64,000 nt of DNA from Diploptera punctata. Its lineage: Eukaryota > Arthropoda > Insecta > Blattodea > Blaberidae. Under the pieces are notes generated by a model. It saw only the letters and a list, made by a program, of their open reading frames with translations. It was not told the DNA's origin and made no database searches. The position numbers and the translations under genes were made by a program. This document shows, one piece after another, positions 31,986 through 43,847 of the stretch (within the stretch, counting starts at the first letter, position 1; each line of letters opens with the position of its first letter). The stretch spans positions 806,001 through 870,000 of the forward strand of contig JASPKZ010000423.1 in assembly GCA_030220185.1 (NCBI GenBank), read 5' to 3'.

Positions 31986-32610
31986 TATAAAACAAAAGAA
32001 GGAAAAAAAAACAATAAAACAAAAACAAAACTAGATCTATCAGCAAAATGTAGGTGAAGAAGGAGTATCTATCAATGAACTACGACTTCCACCCATCAAA
32101 TGTTTAAATGGATATATTGAAAACTGCTTATTAAAAGGGTGGAATATTTCATTCAAAATAAATAGGTATACAAATATAAAATAAGAAAAAACAGCGGAAA
32201 GAAGGAATACAAATAAATTATATTTTTAAAATGCGAGCTCTATGGGTCACTCTCTGGAATTTTGATTAATATTTTTGTAGAATTTATTCAGCCATATTCA
32301 ATCAATCAAATTTAGGCAGAATTATATTTTGTGGACCTAAATCCAGTAACCTACGGCAAGGCCAAGATCCTTCTAATCCTTTGACGTCATTGAGAGTTTT
32401 TACTTATTTACGTGATCACCGAGTTCAGGGTTACCAAACTTTGAGATTAATTACCTGTTGGATGGCCTACGTCTACTTTTATTTATTTATTCCTTCTTTT
32501 CACTACTTTCATTTCTTCTTTACATTTCAAGAGCTATTTTTTTTTAAAGAAATACATGTCCACAATTAAACATAATAGAGCACGACATCAAATCTTTAGA
32601 GGATAAAGAA
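31986..32610. other. AT-rich DNA, nothing recognised
   Basis: No repeat match or gene signal was seen. Confidence 0.4.
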
Positions 32611-32624
32611 GACTACAAGTCGAT

Positions 32625-33222
32625 AATAATAATAAACTGTTAGTATATGCTGATCAGGTAGTAATATTAGGGAATAGGGAGTTGGTAATATTGCCCAACA
32701 CGTACATTCTATTGAGGAACACTAAGAAATTGGGACTGTAAGTAAAACTAATTACTTGTGGCCATGCATGGCTAATGGAAATGGATAGTTAATGACTAAT
32801 GAGGGAAAGTTTGAAGAAGTGGCTGAGTTCAATGACCTATGAACAATAATTACAAACGGAATGAGATGCAGAAAGAAATTAAACCTAGGCTCAATTCTGG
32901 ATATCTATAGTGTTACGTATTATAGGGGATTTTGTTAACCTAACTTCTCACAAAAAACGTTCACTAAAAGATATAGCCTACTTCCAATTGCATTATACAG
33001 ATGCAAAACATGGATTCTAACTTTCACGGAGGAGAAAATATTACGATTATTAAAGAAAAAGAAAACGTTTTTAGGACATTTTTGGGCCAAAGAGAGACGA
33101 AAAGATAGAAAAGTGGAGGAGACTACATAACAGCGAGTTAATTGACCTTTATAGGAAACCAGATGCATTACGAACAGTTAAGTGTTGTATACTGCGATAA
33201 GAGGACATGTGGCACAAATGGG
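32625..33222 (+). mobile_element. LINE-A fragment, plus arm of an inverted pair
   Basis: Starts near the YAD motif (TTAGTATATGCTGATCAGG), passes GGAAATGGATAG and AACAATAATTACAAACGGAA, and ends at GGCACAAATGGGGAATG. The frame is heavily broken. Confidence 0.8.
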
Positions 33223-33640
33223 GAATGTTATTCTCTCACCTCATTATTGGTCTACTTACTGAGCAGTTTCCCTCTTCCTTTCCCCATTCATGTGACATGT
33301 CCTACCTATCTCAGTCTACTAGACTTAACTATTCTTATTATATCTGCCTTCCCATAACTATCAAGTAGCTCGCTGTTACGTAATCTTCTCCACTCATCTT
33401 TCTGGTAATCTCTCTGTGGTATAAAAATGTTCCTAAGAACTTTATTCTCAAATATTCGTAATGTTTTCTTCTACCTTAAAATTATAGTCCATATATCGCA
33501 ACCATATAACTGAGAGAACAACAGTTTTATACATTTTCAGTGTAATGTTTTTTTGAGAAAAGTTGGGATGACAAAAATTCCCTGTAATGCATAATAGCGT
33601 GCATTTACAGAATTGAGTCTATGGTTAATCATCATCATCA
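33223..33640 (-). mobile_element. LINE-A fragment, minus arm of an inverted pair
   Basis: Directly abuts the plus-strand copy. Minus-strand LINE-A sequence runs from the GRPR region (CTCATTATTGGTCTACTTAC on plus) to GAGTCTATGGTTAAT. The two arms form an imperfect inverted repeat of about 400 bp. Confidence 0.8.
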
Positions 33641-34130
33641 TCATCATCCAGGGATTAAGCCTGTTGGCTCGTTCCGGTTTCATGAAAGCTAGAATTGTTA
33701 AAATTGTCCAGAGTATCTTCTGTGTGGGCGACCAACATTTCTCCTTCCGTGCGGTTTATAATTTAGCAATAATTTTGGAAATATTTCTTCTGGAATTATA
33801 TCAATATGTTCTTTGCAGTCGTTCCTATATATAATTATTCGGTCTTTAAGTTTGAAAATATTTAATTCCTTTCTTATATCTTCTTTTCTTTTCTTATCCA
33901 GCAGAGTAGGCCCTATATCCTGCTATATTTCTTAAAAATCGCATCTCATCTGCTTCCAATCTTTGCGCTTGTCTTTTAGTGATCGTTCAACATTCTGATC
34001 CATACATCAATACAGGAACAGCCATTACTTTATAAAATTTAATTTTTGTTTCTTTTCTTGTGTCTATGATTCAATTTTTAGTTTATTTATATAGTGTGCG
34101 TGTTGGGCCTTGGTATCTTATATTTAACGA
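33628..34130 (-). mobile_element. LINE-B fragment
   Basis: (ATC)n tail at 33630-33648, then CCAGGGATTAAGCCTGTTGG as in 8580. Further right, AAAAATCGCATCTCATCTGC and CATACATCAATACAGGAACA encode the LRNRMRS and VPVLMYG-type phrases on the minus strand. It is 5'-truncated. Confidence 0.8.
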
Positions 34131-35480
34131 TTCTGACAACATCAGGATAACGAAATATACTGTACTAATTCCAAGCTAAGTTCCAGTTGTAAACAAACTT
34201 GCATAAGATATTATTCCGCCGACTCCATCTATTGGGAGAATTGTGATACTACTCGTACTTTACCCGCCATATAATGGAATTGAGTACGGAACTGTCATCT
34301 GTAGAATTATTATTTGTAGGCAACATTGGTTTTTGCGGTGAATAATACTGAAGATAAGATAAGTTGGTATCAATAAGTAGGAACTTCCTTCAGTTCTTAT
34401 TTATTAATGACAAAAGTGTATAGGCCTATATGGGTCTGTCTAATCAGACGTTAACCCTTTTTTCTTTATGTAATAGATATCTCTATTTTGCAATTTCATT
34501 ACGAGTAGAATATATGCTCCATGCTGACTCACCTATACATTCTGCTGTTATTTTCACCAAATCATCAAAGGGTAATGTAGATTGTTTTTCAATATACTAT
34601 TTGAAATAAAAGTTATTTATTTCTCTCCGCTTTTCGAATTGTTTTCTTTCCAATGTTTAAGAAATTCTACAGAAAGCGGTTATTTTGAAACAACTTAAAT
34701 CCCAACGTATTCTGCATTGTGTATGTATAATAATAATAAAACAAAGCTTATTTAATCTATTTAAATTGCAATTATATATTTTAAGAATCTCCCATATAAC
34801 TTATATTGTCATATGCTAGATAGTATATAATGTTATTGTTTTTATTTCGAGTGTTAGAGAGCGGACTACATTTTTTTACGCTTGAAGTAAAAACCATTAA
34901 TCGACTAATGAAAATGCAGTCATAAATCTGGTTTGTTTGCATTACACTTGGAACTTAGTTAGGAAGAAGTGTTATTGCATAGTTTCGAGAGCTACAAACA
35001 ATTACTATATATTGTACCGTAGTTAATATCTCATTTATTATCTCGAGATACGAAATTTATATCTTTGGGCTCGGTATTTGTGTCTGAAGAGTCCTGTGAA
35101 TGAATTCAAATTCTGAAGGACTTCAGAAATTAACTCGAGCTGTGGAGAGCTCTCTCGTTTGAATCACTCTTGACGGAATTATGTATTGGTAAGTGCATTA
35201 AGTGTTGAGGGACTCTGGCAGATTATATCGCATCAAAATAAGGTTTTATATGTAAATTCATAAAGAGCAATTCAGAATTTCTGTGGATTATAGCGCAAAT
35301 GACCTGATTTACATAATTGGACCGCAGTCTGCTAAAAGGAACTAAGTCACTAAGAATTGAGAAAAATGCAATTAAAGTTAAATGTCAATAATAAAATTCA
35401 CACTTAAAAATAAGTACTTACTTATTCCTTCAACTAACATATTTTCAAAGAGCTTCTATTTTATGACATTTAGAATTTTA
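34131..35480. other. About 1.35 kb without a recognised feature
   Basis: AT-rich sequence with no long frame, TIR or tRNA-like box, and no match to families elsewhere in the window. It is one of the longest quiet stretches. Confidence 0.4.
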
Positions 35481-35484
35481 GAAT

Positions 35485-35830
35485 AGAATAGAATAGATTT
35501 ATTTAGCCTGGTGGAGTTAAGGCCATGTGGCCTTCTCTTCCACTCACCAGAACAAGCATATGTTACATATGAATACAAAAAAAATACAATAATAGTCATA
35601 TTAAACAGGACAAACATATGTTACACATGAATACAAAAAAATTACAATAATAGTCATATTAAACAGGACAAACATATGTTACATATGAATACAAAAAAAA
35701 GTTACAATAATAGTCATTGAACAATTAATTATCTGTCATATTGAATAATAATGAAATTAATGTCTAATAATAGAATGAAACTAATTACAATTAAAATTAA
35801 ATCCAATTGGTACCTTATTAAAAATGATCA
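35485..35830 (-). mobile_element. LINE-J 3' end with internal minisatellite
   Basis: The (AATAG)n tail at 35478-35497 is followed by GCCTGGTGGAGTTAAGGCC. A unit of 58-59 bp beginning GACAAACATATGTTACA is then present three times (35550, 35609, 35667). The same single-copy sequence is at 28970-29010 and 38345. Confidence 0.75.
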
Positions 35831-35835
35831 ACATA

Positions 35836-35838
35836 TCT

Positions 35839-35882
<44 letters not shown>
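35836..35882. repeat. (TA)n microsatellite
   Basis: An uninterrupted TA run of about 46 bp. Confidence 0.95.
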
Positions 35883-35885
<3 letters not shown>

Positions 35886-36077
35886 TCATGGTCATTTTCG
35901 GTGTCTACTAGAAAGTAACGGTGAAGATCTGTAAAATATTTCGAAGATATTTTCACGAAAACAAACTCAATAGCTTCATTTTTTCGGAATTCGTTAAAAA
36001 GAAAATAACGAACTAAACTTGTGTTAATATTATTGGCAAACTGAACAATATGTCTGTGTGTGTTGCCACGGAACCAC

Positions 36078-36262
36078 CTTGCAAAACATCCAGAGGAAAA
36101 CGCCCAGTTAGTAAAGTAATAGTGATGTTACAGTATAACATTAATCATGATATCAGGGAGGTAAATTATTCACTGGATAATTGAAAAAAAAAAAGCATTA
36201 GATGTATGGATATCTTATGTCCGCGTGGTATTGAATCTCAGAGTTCAATGTAGGCAACGAGT
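36078..36262 (+). mobile_element. LINE-A C-terminal remnant
   Basis: CCAGAGGAAAACGCCCAGTT, then GTCCGCGTGGTATTGAATCT, match the LINE-A end. It is strongly decayed. Confidence 0.7.
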
Positions 36263-36299
36263 TGGTTTACATAGTTTCACTGGAAAGAAGACACAAAAT

Positions 36300-37400
36300 A
36301 AATTTTCTTCTTCTTCTTCTTCTTCTTCTTCACGCTTTAGGCTTATTTATTAGCCTGTTCCGGCTCCAAATTGCTGCTCTTTCCATATTTTCCTTAGTCT
36401 TCCCAAACTTCTCCTTTCCTCGTGGTGAATAGTTGTAAGATGCTTTGGGTATTCTATTCTCAGTCATCCTTGCCAACTGTTCTTTCCAGTTTGTTCTGTA
36501 TTTCTCTATTGTTGTGTTTAATTCCTCTACTTTTAGTTGATGTCTTATTTCTGTGTTGTGTTCTTTGTCTGTTCTTTGATATCCTGCTATTGGTCAAAGG
36601 AATCTCATTTCAGCAGCTTGAATTCTGGCAGATTGTTGTGTTGTCACTGTCCATGTTTCGGATCCATAAGTAATAATAGGCACTGCCATTGTCTTGTATA
36701 ATTTCATTATAGAGTCTCTCCTGGCTTTATTTTTCAAAGTTCTTTTTAGTGTTCCTGTTATATAATTAAACTTATTTAGTTTGTTATTTATATCTGTTAC
36801 CGCTGTGTATGATATTTCGCAACCCAGGAAGTTACATCTTACTACTGTTCTATTGGTTTATTTTCTAATATTATCTTTGTCCGAACTGGATGAGCGCCCT
36901 TGAAGGCTATTGTTTTTTATTTTTTGTGAGGATATTTGTTGTATTTTTTTGATATTTTATTTAGTTTATATAGTATTCTTTGTAGTACGTCCTCTGTTTG
37001 CTATTAAAATCTGGTCATCTGCAAAGGCTACTGTTTTTTATTACTATATTTCCTAAGTTAATTCCCCCAGTCGTCATTTACTTCCATGATCTTATCATGT
37101 CGTCGAAATAAATGTTAAGAAGGGTGGTTGATAGTGGACAACCTTGTTATATGTATTGGTTCCCTTTGATTTATTTTTATTTTTGTGTTCTCATAATTTT
37201 CTTAATTACTGCTATCAACTGTAGTGGAATTCCTTTTTCTCTTAATATGTTCCACAATTTTGGTCTAGACACTTTATCAAAGGCCTTCTTATAATCTATA
37301 AAGAGGATGTGCGTCTCCAAGTTGAATTCTCTTCGCTTCTCTATTATTTGTTTTAAAGAAATTTTCATAATTGGATATAAAAATAACCTAAAAGTGATAT
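36300..37400 (-). mobile_element. LINE-C fragment, about 1.1 kb
   Basis: A (TTC)n tail lies at 36303-36332. The C-terminal block matches 15533-15850 and is the reverse complement of 22290-22800. At 37177-37437 a minus-strand frame has FIDYKKAFDKVSRPKLW, an RT palm motif with its Asp. It is the longest C copy here, with several indels. Confidence 0.85.
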
Positions 37401-37499
37401 AGATATCATGAGTCAAGTGAGTCATAAATACATCCACGCTACAAAGTGATCTATAAAATAGTGTTTGTTACCTAAAAAAAATTACACAGGAGGAATTAA

Positions 37500-37915
37500 A
37501 AATATTGCCATTTTTGGGAATAATTAAAACTCTAGGAAAATTGTTGGACCAAAGAGGGACGAACAGACAGGTCAATGGAGAATACTACATAATAGTGAAA
37601 TACATGATCTTTATGGGAAATCATATGTAATAAAAAACAGTTAAGTGTCTATTCCGCGATAAGCAGGACATGTGGCACGAATAGGGAATGAAAGAGGGAG
37701 AATGGAAACTCCTTGTTATAGAGATCCAGATGGAAAACGCCCAATAGGCATGCCAGGAATAAAGTGAATAAAAATAGCATTAACCCTGATTTGATGGAAG
37801 TAGATTATACAAAAGATAATTGGAAAATATTCGCTCAGAGTAGGGATGTATGGAGAGCTTATGTCCGTGCGACCATTAACCCACGGGTTCGATAGGGCTA
37901 GTGGGTTAGTTAAGA
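37500..37915 (+). mobile_element. LINE-A fragment
   Basis: Contains GGACCAAAGAGGGACGAACA, GATGGAAAACGCCCAATAGG, and ends CCACGGGTTCGATAGGGCTA. The frame is broken. Confidence 0.8.
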
Positions 37916-37919
37916 AATC

Positions 37920-38275
37920 GTACGAATCCATTGGAAACATTATTGAAAGCTTATAGCCTTGAGCTACTTTGCTGTTAAAATTCAGTTTCAGTGTAACATA
38001 TTTTTATCGTGGTATGAAGAAAACATTGTATCACGACCCTGTCAGTTACGGTGGTTTTTCTAATGGATGGATAGAATCCTTAACCTCTGTCGTTCCACTG
38101 AATGGACAAGGTCTAACACTGTACTGTTTTTTACAATGTATATATTATGTCGCAAGTTTTGTACTAGAAATCGTTCTGCACAGTAACTATTATTGTCCTT
38201 TAAGAGGACACAAGAGTTACGAAATAATTTTGTAGTTGATCTGCATGGAAACGGCTGTTATTTGTTTTATTTTAT
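37920..38275. other. No feature recognised
   Basis: A short open frame at 37969-38235 has no recognisable motif. Confidence 0.35.
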
Positions 38276-38279
38276 TATT

Positions 38280-39010
38280 TTTATATTTTATTTATTTATT
38301 TAGCCTGGTGGAGTTAAGGCCATGTGCCCTTCTCTTCCACTCACCAGGACAAACATATATTACATCAGAATATAACAATAACAATTACCCTAATATTAAA
38401 TACTAAATGAAGGTTTGATCAATTAGATAATATTTATTATATTACGATCTATAATGCAACCAGTTATTGATAGTTAAGATTAAGACTAAAACTAGTATTA
38501 AAATATATTCAAGCAAGATAAATTAAATTGTCGGTAGATTATCCCTGTCTAACGTACATAAAAAACAAAGAAAAATAATGAGATATAGACAACTAATTTT
38601 ACGGTTATACAACATTTAAACAAATTAAAATATTTGTTAATCTTAATATTATTTTCATAAATAATTGAATTTATTAATTGTTAAATGAATACTATCAGTG
38701 AGGTGTATAAGTTCGTTTGTTATTAAATAATTATTTAGTTTGTTTTTGAAGGATGTTATAGTTTGACAGTATCTGACATAGGGCGGAAGGGAATTCCATG
38801 TTTAGTAAGTGAGACCATAAAAGATAATGAATAATATACAGTGTGATGAGGAGGGATATAAAGGACAATGTGCTGATGGGATCGAGTGTCAAGATTATGT
38901 GTGTCGGATAGTCTGATGAAGCGGCGTGATAAATAATTAGGCGATAATGTGTGCAGTAATTTATAGAGAAGGTATAGGAATGAACAGTCCTATGATCTCT
39001 TGACGAAGCC
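38280..39010 (-). mobile_element. LINE-J fragment (minus)
   Basis: GCCTGGTGGAGTTAAGGCC at 38303 marks the 3' end. At 38740-38810 the minus strand encodes WNSLPPYVRYCQT-like sequence, the LINE C-terminal motif, in a broken frame. Confidence 0.7.
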
Positions 39011-39317
39011 ATGATATTTTAATTATTGTCTAGAAAATTGGACTTTCTGTATGCGATTCCTGGTTCACACATTAATTTTTCTTTTCATAATATCATTATA
39101 ATATTATAATATGATCCATTATTGGAACTGTGTTAAAATAACAGTATTGGAAAATGTTAAATAACATCGTTTACTACTTATAAAAAAGTGGTGGTGTAAA
39201 ATTCTCAGATATAGATACTTCTAAACGAAGCCGGCCGTTGGCGATGGCAGTGTCATCTACCTGACAGCAGACGAAACGAGAATTGTAGATTTATATGTGT
39301 GGAAAGAATTGTTAGTG

Positions 39318-39392
39318 TTTGTGGAATGGTGTAGTGGACTGTACACTAGTCTGGAGAACTAGAGGTCCACGATTCGATTCCTGATTCACACA
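39318..39392 (+). repeat. tRNA-derived sequence
   Basis: GGAATGGTGTAGTGGACTGT is A-box-like and CCACGATTCGATTCC B-box-like. The phrase that follows (GATTCACACATTAATTTTTC) also occurs at 39055-39085 after a truncated B-box, so it is a dispersed SINE with a second partial copy close by. Confidence 0.55.
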
Positions 39393-39560
39393 TTAATTTT
39401 TCTTTTCACAATATCATTATAACATTTTTAAACTTACTGTGAATCACAACAATTGTTATTATTTTATTAAACAACAATATCACCTTAGATACAGAACTCA
39501 TGACGAAATCATGACGTCACCAAGTACCAATACAATAGCCAACTCTACTAGTTGTATCGC

Positions 39561-39664
39561 GTCACTATTATGATTTTCCGTTTGTATAAAGGCAATGATT
39601 AACATGCGGAATTATTATAGTGGCGGTAGTCGGAAACGAGCCGTTGGACAACCATTATAGTGAG
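39561..39664. mobile_element. Short TIR element M1, about 104 bp
   Basis: The ends CACTATTATGATTTTCC and, inverted, GGACAACCATTATAGTG agree at 14 of 17 sites. The core AACATGCGGAATTATTATAG, then TGGCGGTAGTCGG, is shared with 17620-17660 (inverted) and the 62-64 kb array. Confidence 0.65.
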
Positions 39665-39696
39665 ACTATATTACTAATTTCTTGTTGTATCATGTA

Positions 39697-40088
39697 AGCC
39701 CATGTTTCCCTTAACAGAGATTTAGGCGCTCTCCCCCTACAGGGAAGAATTTGAACCATACTAAATTAGTTACACTTGTTTTCGTATAGATGTCATTTCA
39801 CTGGTCCGTGGTCAGCGTTCCGCCTCATACTGACATATAGGAAACCAAGGTAGTACTAGGACGGGAAAATTCGGTAAATTTTGCTTAGAGGCCTTTACGT
39901 TCAGGCTTAAGGATCTTTTACGAGCCTGAAAATCTTCAGACTCGGGACCCACGGCTCAAAGTCCCTCCCGGAGGACTTGTTACTTGGATTTTTCCATCCT
40001 AAAAAAATCCATCGACCCCAGCCGGGTTTGAACCGGCGATCCTCCGGACCAGAGGCAAGGAGCATAACCACTAGTCCACCGCGGCCGA
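39697..40088 (-). repeat. SINE S2 (minus)
   Basis: Full-length match to 2609-3003. Head at 40020-40088 with GGTTTGAACCGGCGA and CACTAGTCCACCGCGGCCG. Abuts M1 flank DNA. Confidence 0.88.
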
Positions 40089-40497
40089 TTACATTACCAA
40101 CTATTTTAGCATAGTGGGCCATGAATAATACAAAATAACTCAAACTACTATTTATCTTGGTATTAAAAGCTATTTTTACAATTAATTGTCCATACAGGTC
40201 AACTAAAAAGTTATGTATATAACAAGTAGTGGAAATGCTTCGCGCCCTCGTTTCGAAATTCCTGCCTGGGCTACGCCTCGGCAATAAACGTCTCACTCGT
40301 CCGCAAAACTGTCACTTTAAGTACTAGATAATTACAACCAACAGTTTTTCATTTTTTAGCGAATTCGGAAGGAAACAAACTTCTGAGGTTCTTCTCGCCA
40401 AAATAGTTCTATACTCGTAACATCTTTTACAGATCTTTACCGATCCTATCTAGTAAACACCGAAAATAAAAATGTTCAAAATGTATATGATAGGCCC

Positions 40498-40545
<48 letters not shown>

Positions 40546-40550
40546 GTATA
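40498..40550. repeat. (TA)n microsatellite
   Basis: TA run with one CA interruption, directly before the palindrome. Confidence 0.9.
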
Positions 40551-40556
40551 TAATTG

Positions 40557-40606
40557 TATTTCTGTAACACAGATGTATATATATATACATCTGTGTTACA
40601 GAAATA
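40557..40606. repeat. Perfect 50 bp palindrome
   Basis: Every base from 40557 to 40581 pairs with its partner in 40582-40606, with no spacer. The left half reads TTTCTGTAACACAGATG plus TATATATA. With one mismatched pair it extends to about 60 bp (40552-40611). Confidence 0.97.
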
Positions 40607-40630
40607 AAATTCAATAAATGGGGTCAAAAA

Positions 40631-41070
40631 ATGCATTTTGACAAACAAATATTAACCGCAACCAAATTGAGATTACGTAATGTGCCTGAAGAATCAGGAC
40701 TGAAATATAACAGTGAAACTATGATACTAGATTCTAAAATCAAATCAAAATTGCAAGCGGCACAGATGACATTTTTACGTCCACTCATGTGTTTAGTAGA
40801 AATGATTAAGCAAAGAAACACAGAAATACGCGATAAATTAAAAGTTAAAAATTTAGTTGAAGAAATTCAGAATTACCAAAGCAATTGGTTACAGCATGTC
40901 AAAAGAACGAATCCATCTCCCTTTCCTAAATTAGCATTGCAGTATCAACTTAAAGGGCTTCGAGAAAGAGGAAGACTAAAATTAAGATGGATTGACCAAC
41001 CACATCGTGATATCTCATAGGAACAGGCTCAAATTACGTGAACCTAAATACGTTCAGGATGATGATCTGT
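40631..41070 (+). mobile_element. LINE C-terminal fragment (B-like)
   Basis: A 129-codon frame carries QAAQMTFLRPLMC, IQNYQSNWLQHVKRTNP and RERGRLKLRWID, the usual end of a LINE RT protein. Trailing CAGGATGATGATC fits a B-type tail. It starts next to the palindrome. Confidence 0.75.
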
Positions 41071-41187
41071 TAACGCTCTATTAACGCAATTTTTATTTCA
41101 TCCAAACAAAACTTGACCCATTGTAATTAATCAACACTTTTAAAATTCATATTAAAGCACCGTTGAGGTTATGTAATAAGATGTTAA

Positions 41188-41303
41188 ATATGAAATTGGT
41201 ACTTGACAATCAGTCGTCCTCAAGTAAATTATTAAATTTCATCAAGTAGTTCCTATACGGAGGTCTTTCAAAAACAATATTTCATATTCTGCATTTTAAT
41301 TGG
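41188..41303. repeat. Fold-back element F1, left arm
   Basis: GGTACTTGACAATCAGTCGT, then CCTCAAGTAAATTATTAAA. The inverted partner is at 41722-41835. The SINE S2 insertion sits in the loop. Confidence 0.75.
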
Positions 41304-41316
41304 TACCAATCAAAAT

Positions 41317-41708
41317 AGTCGGCCGCGGTGGACTAGTGGTTATGCTCCTTGCCTCTGGTCCCGAGGGTAGCGGGTTCAAACCCGGCCGGGGTCGATGGAT
41401 TTTTTAGGATGGAAAAATCCAAGGAGCAAGTCCTCCGGGAGGGACTTTAAGCCGTGGGTCCCGAGTCTGAAGACTTTCAGGCTCGTAAAAAATCCTTAAG
41501 CCTGAATGAAAAGGCCTCTAAGCAAAATTTACCGAATTTTCCCGTCCTAGTACTACCTTGGTTTCCTAGATGTCGGTATGAGACGGAACGCTGACCACAG
41601 ACCACTCAATATGTCATCTATACGAAAACAAGTGTAACTAAATTAGTATGGTTCAAATTCTTCCCTGTAGGGGGAGAGCGCCTAAATCTCTGTGGGCATA
41701 CAATACAA
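41317..41708 (+). repeat. SINE S2 with 13 bp target-site duplication
   Basis: Head GGCCGCGGTGGACTAGTGGT, B-box GGGTTCAAACCC, and end GGGGGAGAGCGCCTAAATCT. TACCAATCAAAAT flanks both sides (41304-41316, 41709-41721), which defines the element exactly. Confidence 0.93.
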
Positions 41709-41721
41709 TACCAATCAAAAT

Positions 41722-41835
41722 GCAGAAAGTGAAACATTGTTTCTAAAATGCCTCCACATTGAAACTACTTGATGAAGCTTAACAATTTAGTTGAGGACGA
41801 TTGACTTACCAAGTACCAATTTTATATTTAATATC
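41722..41835. repeat. Fold-back element F1, right arm
   Basis: CTACTTGATGAAGCTTAACA, then TTGAGGACGATTGACTTACC, pair with the left arm at 41188-41303. Related to 10661-10899. Confidence 0.75.
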
Positions 41836-41839
41836 TTGT

Positions 41840-42730
41840 TGCAATTAATTAAAAATAATAGAATTGAGTTTGTTAAACAGCAAAATTGACCATTAAGCGC
41901 AGGAGTTCAGCTGCATTAAAATTTAAAAATCGTTCGAGTGGTCGTAATTTTCTATGTTTAACAACGAAACTCAGTATATGCTATTTAAATAAACCGCATA
42001 ATGTATATTTAATAAACCAGCGAAATCCGACAATTATGAGATGGTGGTTTACCTGAAACCTGAAATTAAAAATTCACTCTAAGCCATCGCCATAATAGGT
42101 TCGTTGCAATGTATACCATGCAATTTAATTAACTTTTCATTTGGCATTGATAAGATACATTTTGTAATATTTTTAATAAAGTAATGGAAAAATAGATCGG
42201 TAAATAGGCCTATTGTTTAAATTGGTGTGAAAATATACGCTTGAATCAAAATATCAATATGACGTGATAAATGGGATAACAGTAAATATTTGTAAGAATT
42301 ATGTCACGTTTCAGTTGAGCGCTTCAAACGTAATAGAATAGCGCTAGCCTTGTCACTACTTTTTATTCTATGTAAAACGGAACTTTCTTCTTTGACTCAT
42401 AAAAGTAAAACATGTAAATGACAACAATCTCTCAGCATCGACCTAAATAATCGATAAAAAAACAAGGGTATAAAAAGATATTGTAATAATAGGGAAAGTG
42501 TTCCCAGGAATCCAAAGAGAAATGTCATTCTGCGATTGACGAAAATACATTTCAATTTGCATGGGATTAAAGCGTGAATATTAATTTTTGCACATAAGTG
42601 AACGAACATTCAAGACTGAAAGACTGTAACAACACTCAAATTTAACACATTCGAACTTCTTGTACATATTAAACTTGCTTTAGTCTCTTGAACAAAATAA
42701 TGCCATACCAATTAAATTATGTGTTTGATT
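41840..42730. other. No feature recognised
   Basis: AT-rich DNA with no family match. Confidence 0.4.
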
Positions 42731-42734
42731 TAAT

Positions 42735-42965
42735 GTATTTTCTTCTTCTTTCTTCTTCTTTCTCCAAATTATAGGTTTGCCGTCTTCAGTTTCCATTCAT
42801 TTCTATCATTCTAATCTCCTTCTTCCAAATACATATCATCCACTATAGTTCTGTCGTAGGTTTTCCATTTCCATCTTGGTCTGCCACGTTTATTTCTTCC
42901 AGGGCGTGACCATTGGTATATATTTTTTGTCATCTTTCATTTTCCATTCTTTGTACATAGCATAC
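42735..42965 (-). mobile_element. LINE remnant
   Basis: (TTC)n-like tail, then GGTTTGCCGTCTTCAGTTTC (also at 22200) and CATTTCCATCTTGGTCTGCC, which encodes a GRPRWKW-type phrase on the minus strand. Confidence 0.6.
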
Positions 42966-42966
42966 C

Positions 42967-42969
<3 letters not shown>

Positions 42970-43048
<79 letters not shown>

Positions 43049-43062
43049 GTTATTATTATTAT
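42970..43062. repeat. (ATT)n microsatellite
   Basis: Long ATT run with two interruptions. Confidence 0.95.
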
Positions 43063-43069
43063 CGTAAGT

Positions 43070-43256
43070 ATTATTATTGTTATTATCCTATAAAATGTTG
43101 TTTGTACATGAAATTTACATTGCTACATTTAATGTATCTATAACTGTTTATAATTAGTATAGTGTATATCTATATTTGTCAAATAATTATTTGTATTCGT
43201 GCTGGTTGAGTGGAAGAGAAGGCCTTATGGCCTTAACTCTGCCTGAATAAATGAAG

Positions 43257-43314
<58 letters not shown>
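43070..43314 (+). mobile_element. LINE-J 3' end
   Basis: TTGTTTGTACATGAAATTTAC to GGCCTTATGGCCTTAACTC closely match 20245-20400. The tail is (ATT)n at 43257-43313. Confidence 0.8.
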
Positions 43315-43315
<1 letters not shown>

Positions 43316-43621
43316 GTCCCGCGCCGTAGCCGAGCGGTTAAGGTAGGAAGCCTTGGCGCAGAGCTACGGGACTTGCGCTGGTTCGAGTCTCCATGGGGGA
43401 AGAAATTTTCTCATGGTATTTCGGCCAGTATGGGACCGGTGCCCACCCAGCATCGTGAGGCAATTGGGTAGCTACAATGAGTAGCGGCTCCAGGTTGAGG
43501 AACCAGCTATAACGGCTGGCTGTTGATCATCTACCTCTGTGATTGACACATGTGGATGTGAAGGGTCAGCAGCCGGCTGGTAAAAGGGCAACCGCTGAAA
43601 AGTGGAAAGACCCTCAATCGG
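43316..43621 (+). repeat. SINE S4
   Basis: The head CGCCGTAGCCGAGCGGTTAA resembles class II tRNAs (Ser or Leu type) and the B-box region is GGTTCGAGTCTCC. The body has GGGACCGGTGCCCACCCAGC and ends GAAAGACCCTCAATCGG, then (ATT)n. Confidence 0.8.
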
Positions 43622-43654
<33 letters not shown>

Positions 43655-43689
43655 GTTCCCATTTACGCATTTGATTTTCAATCCTCTTA

Positions 43690-43812
43690 ACAAGAGATAT
43701 GCTGATATTCATTTCTCTCCAAAGGAATTAATTTCTTATTTTATCTTGTCTTGTTTTTTTGGAGGCTTCTTCTAAGATAATCAAATTCAACTGTTATAAT
43801 TTTATTCTTTTG

Positions 43813-43847
<35 letters not shown>

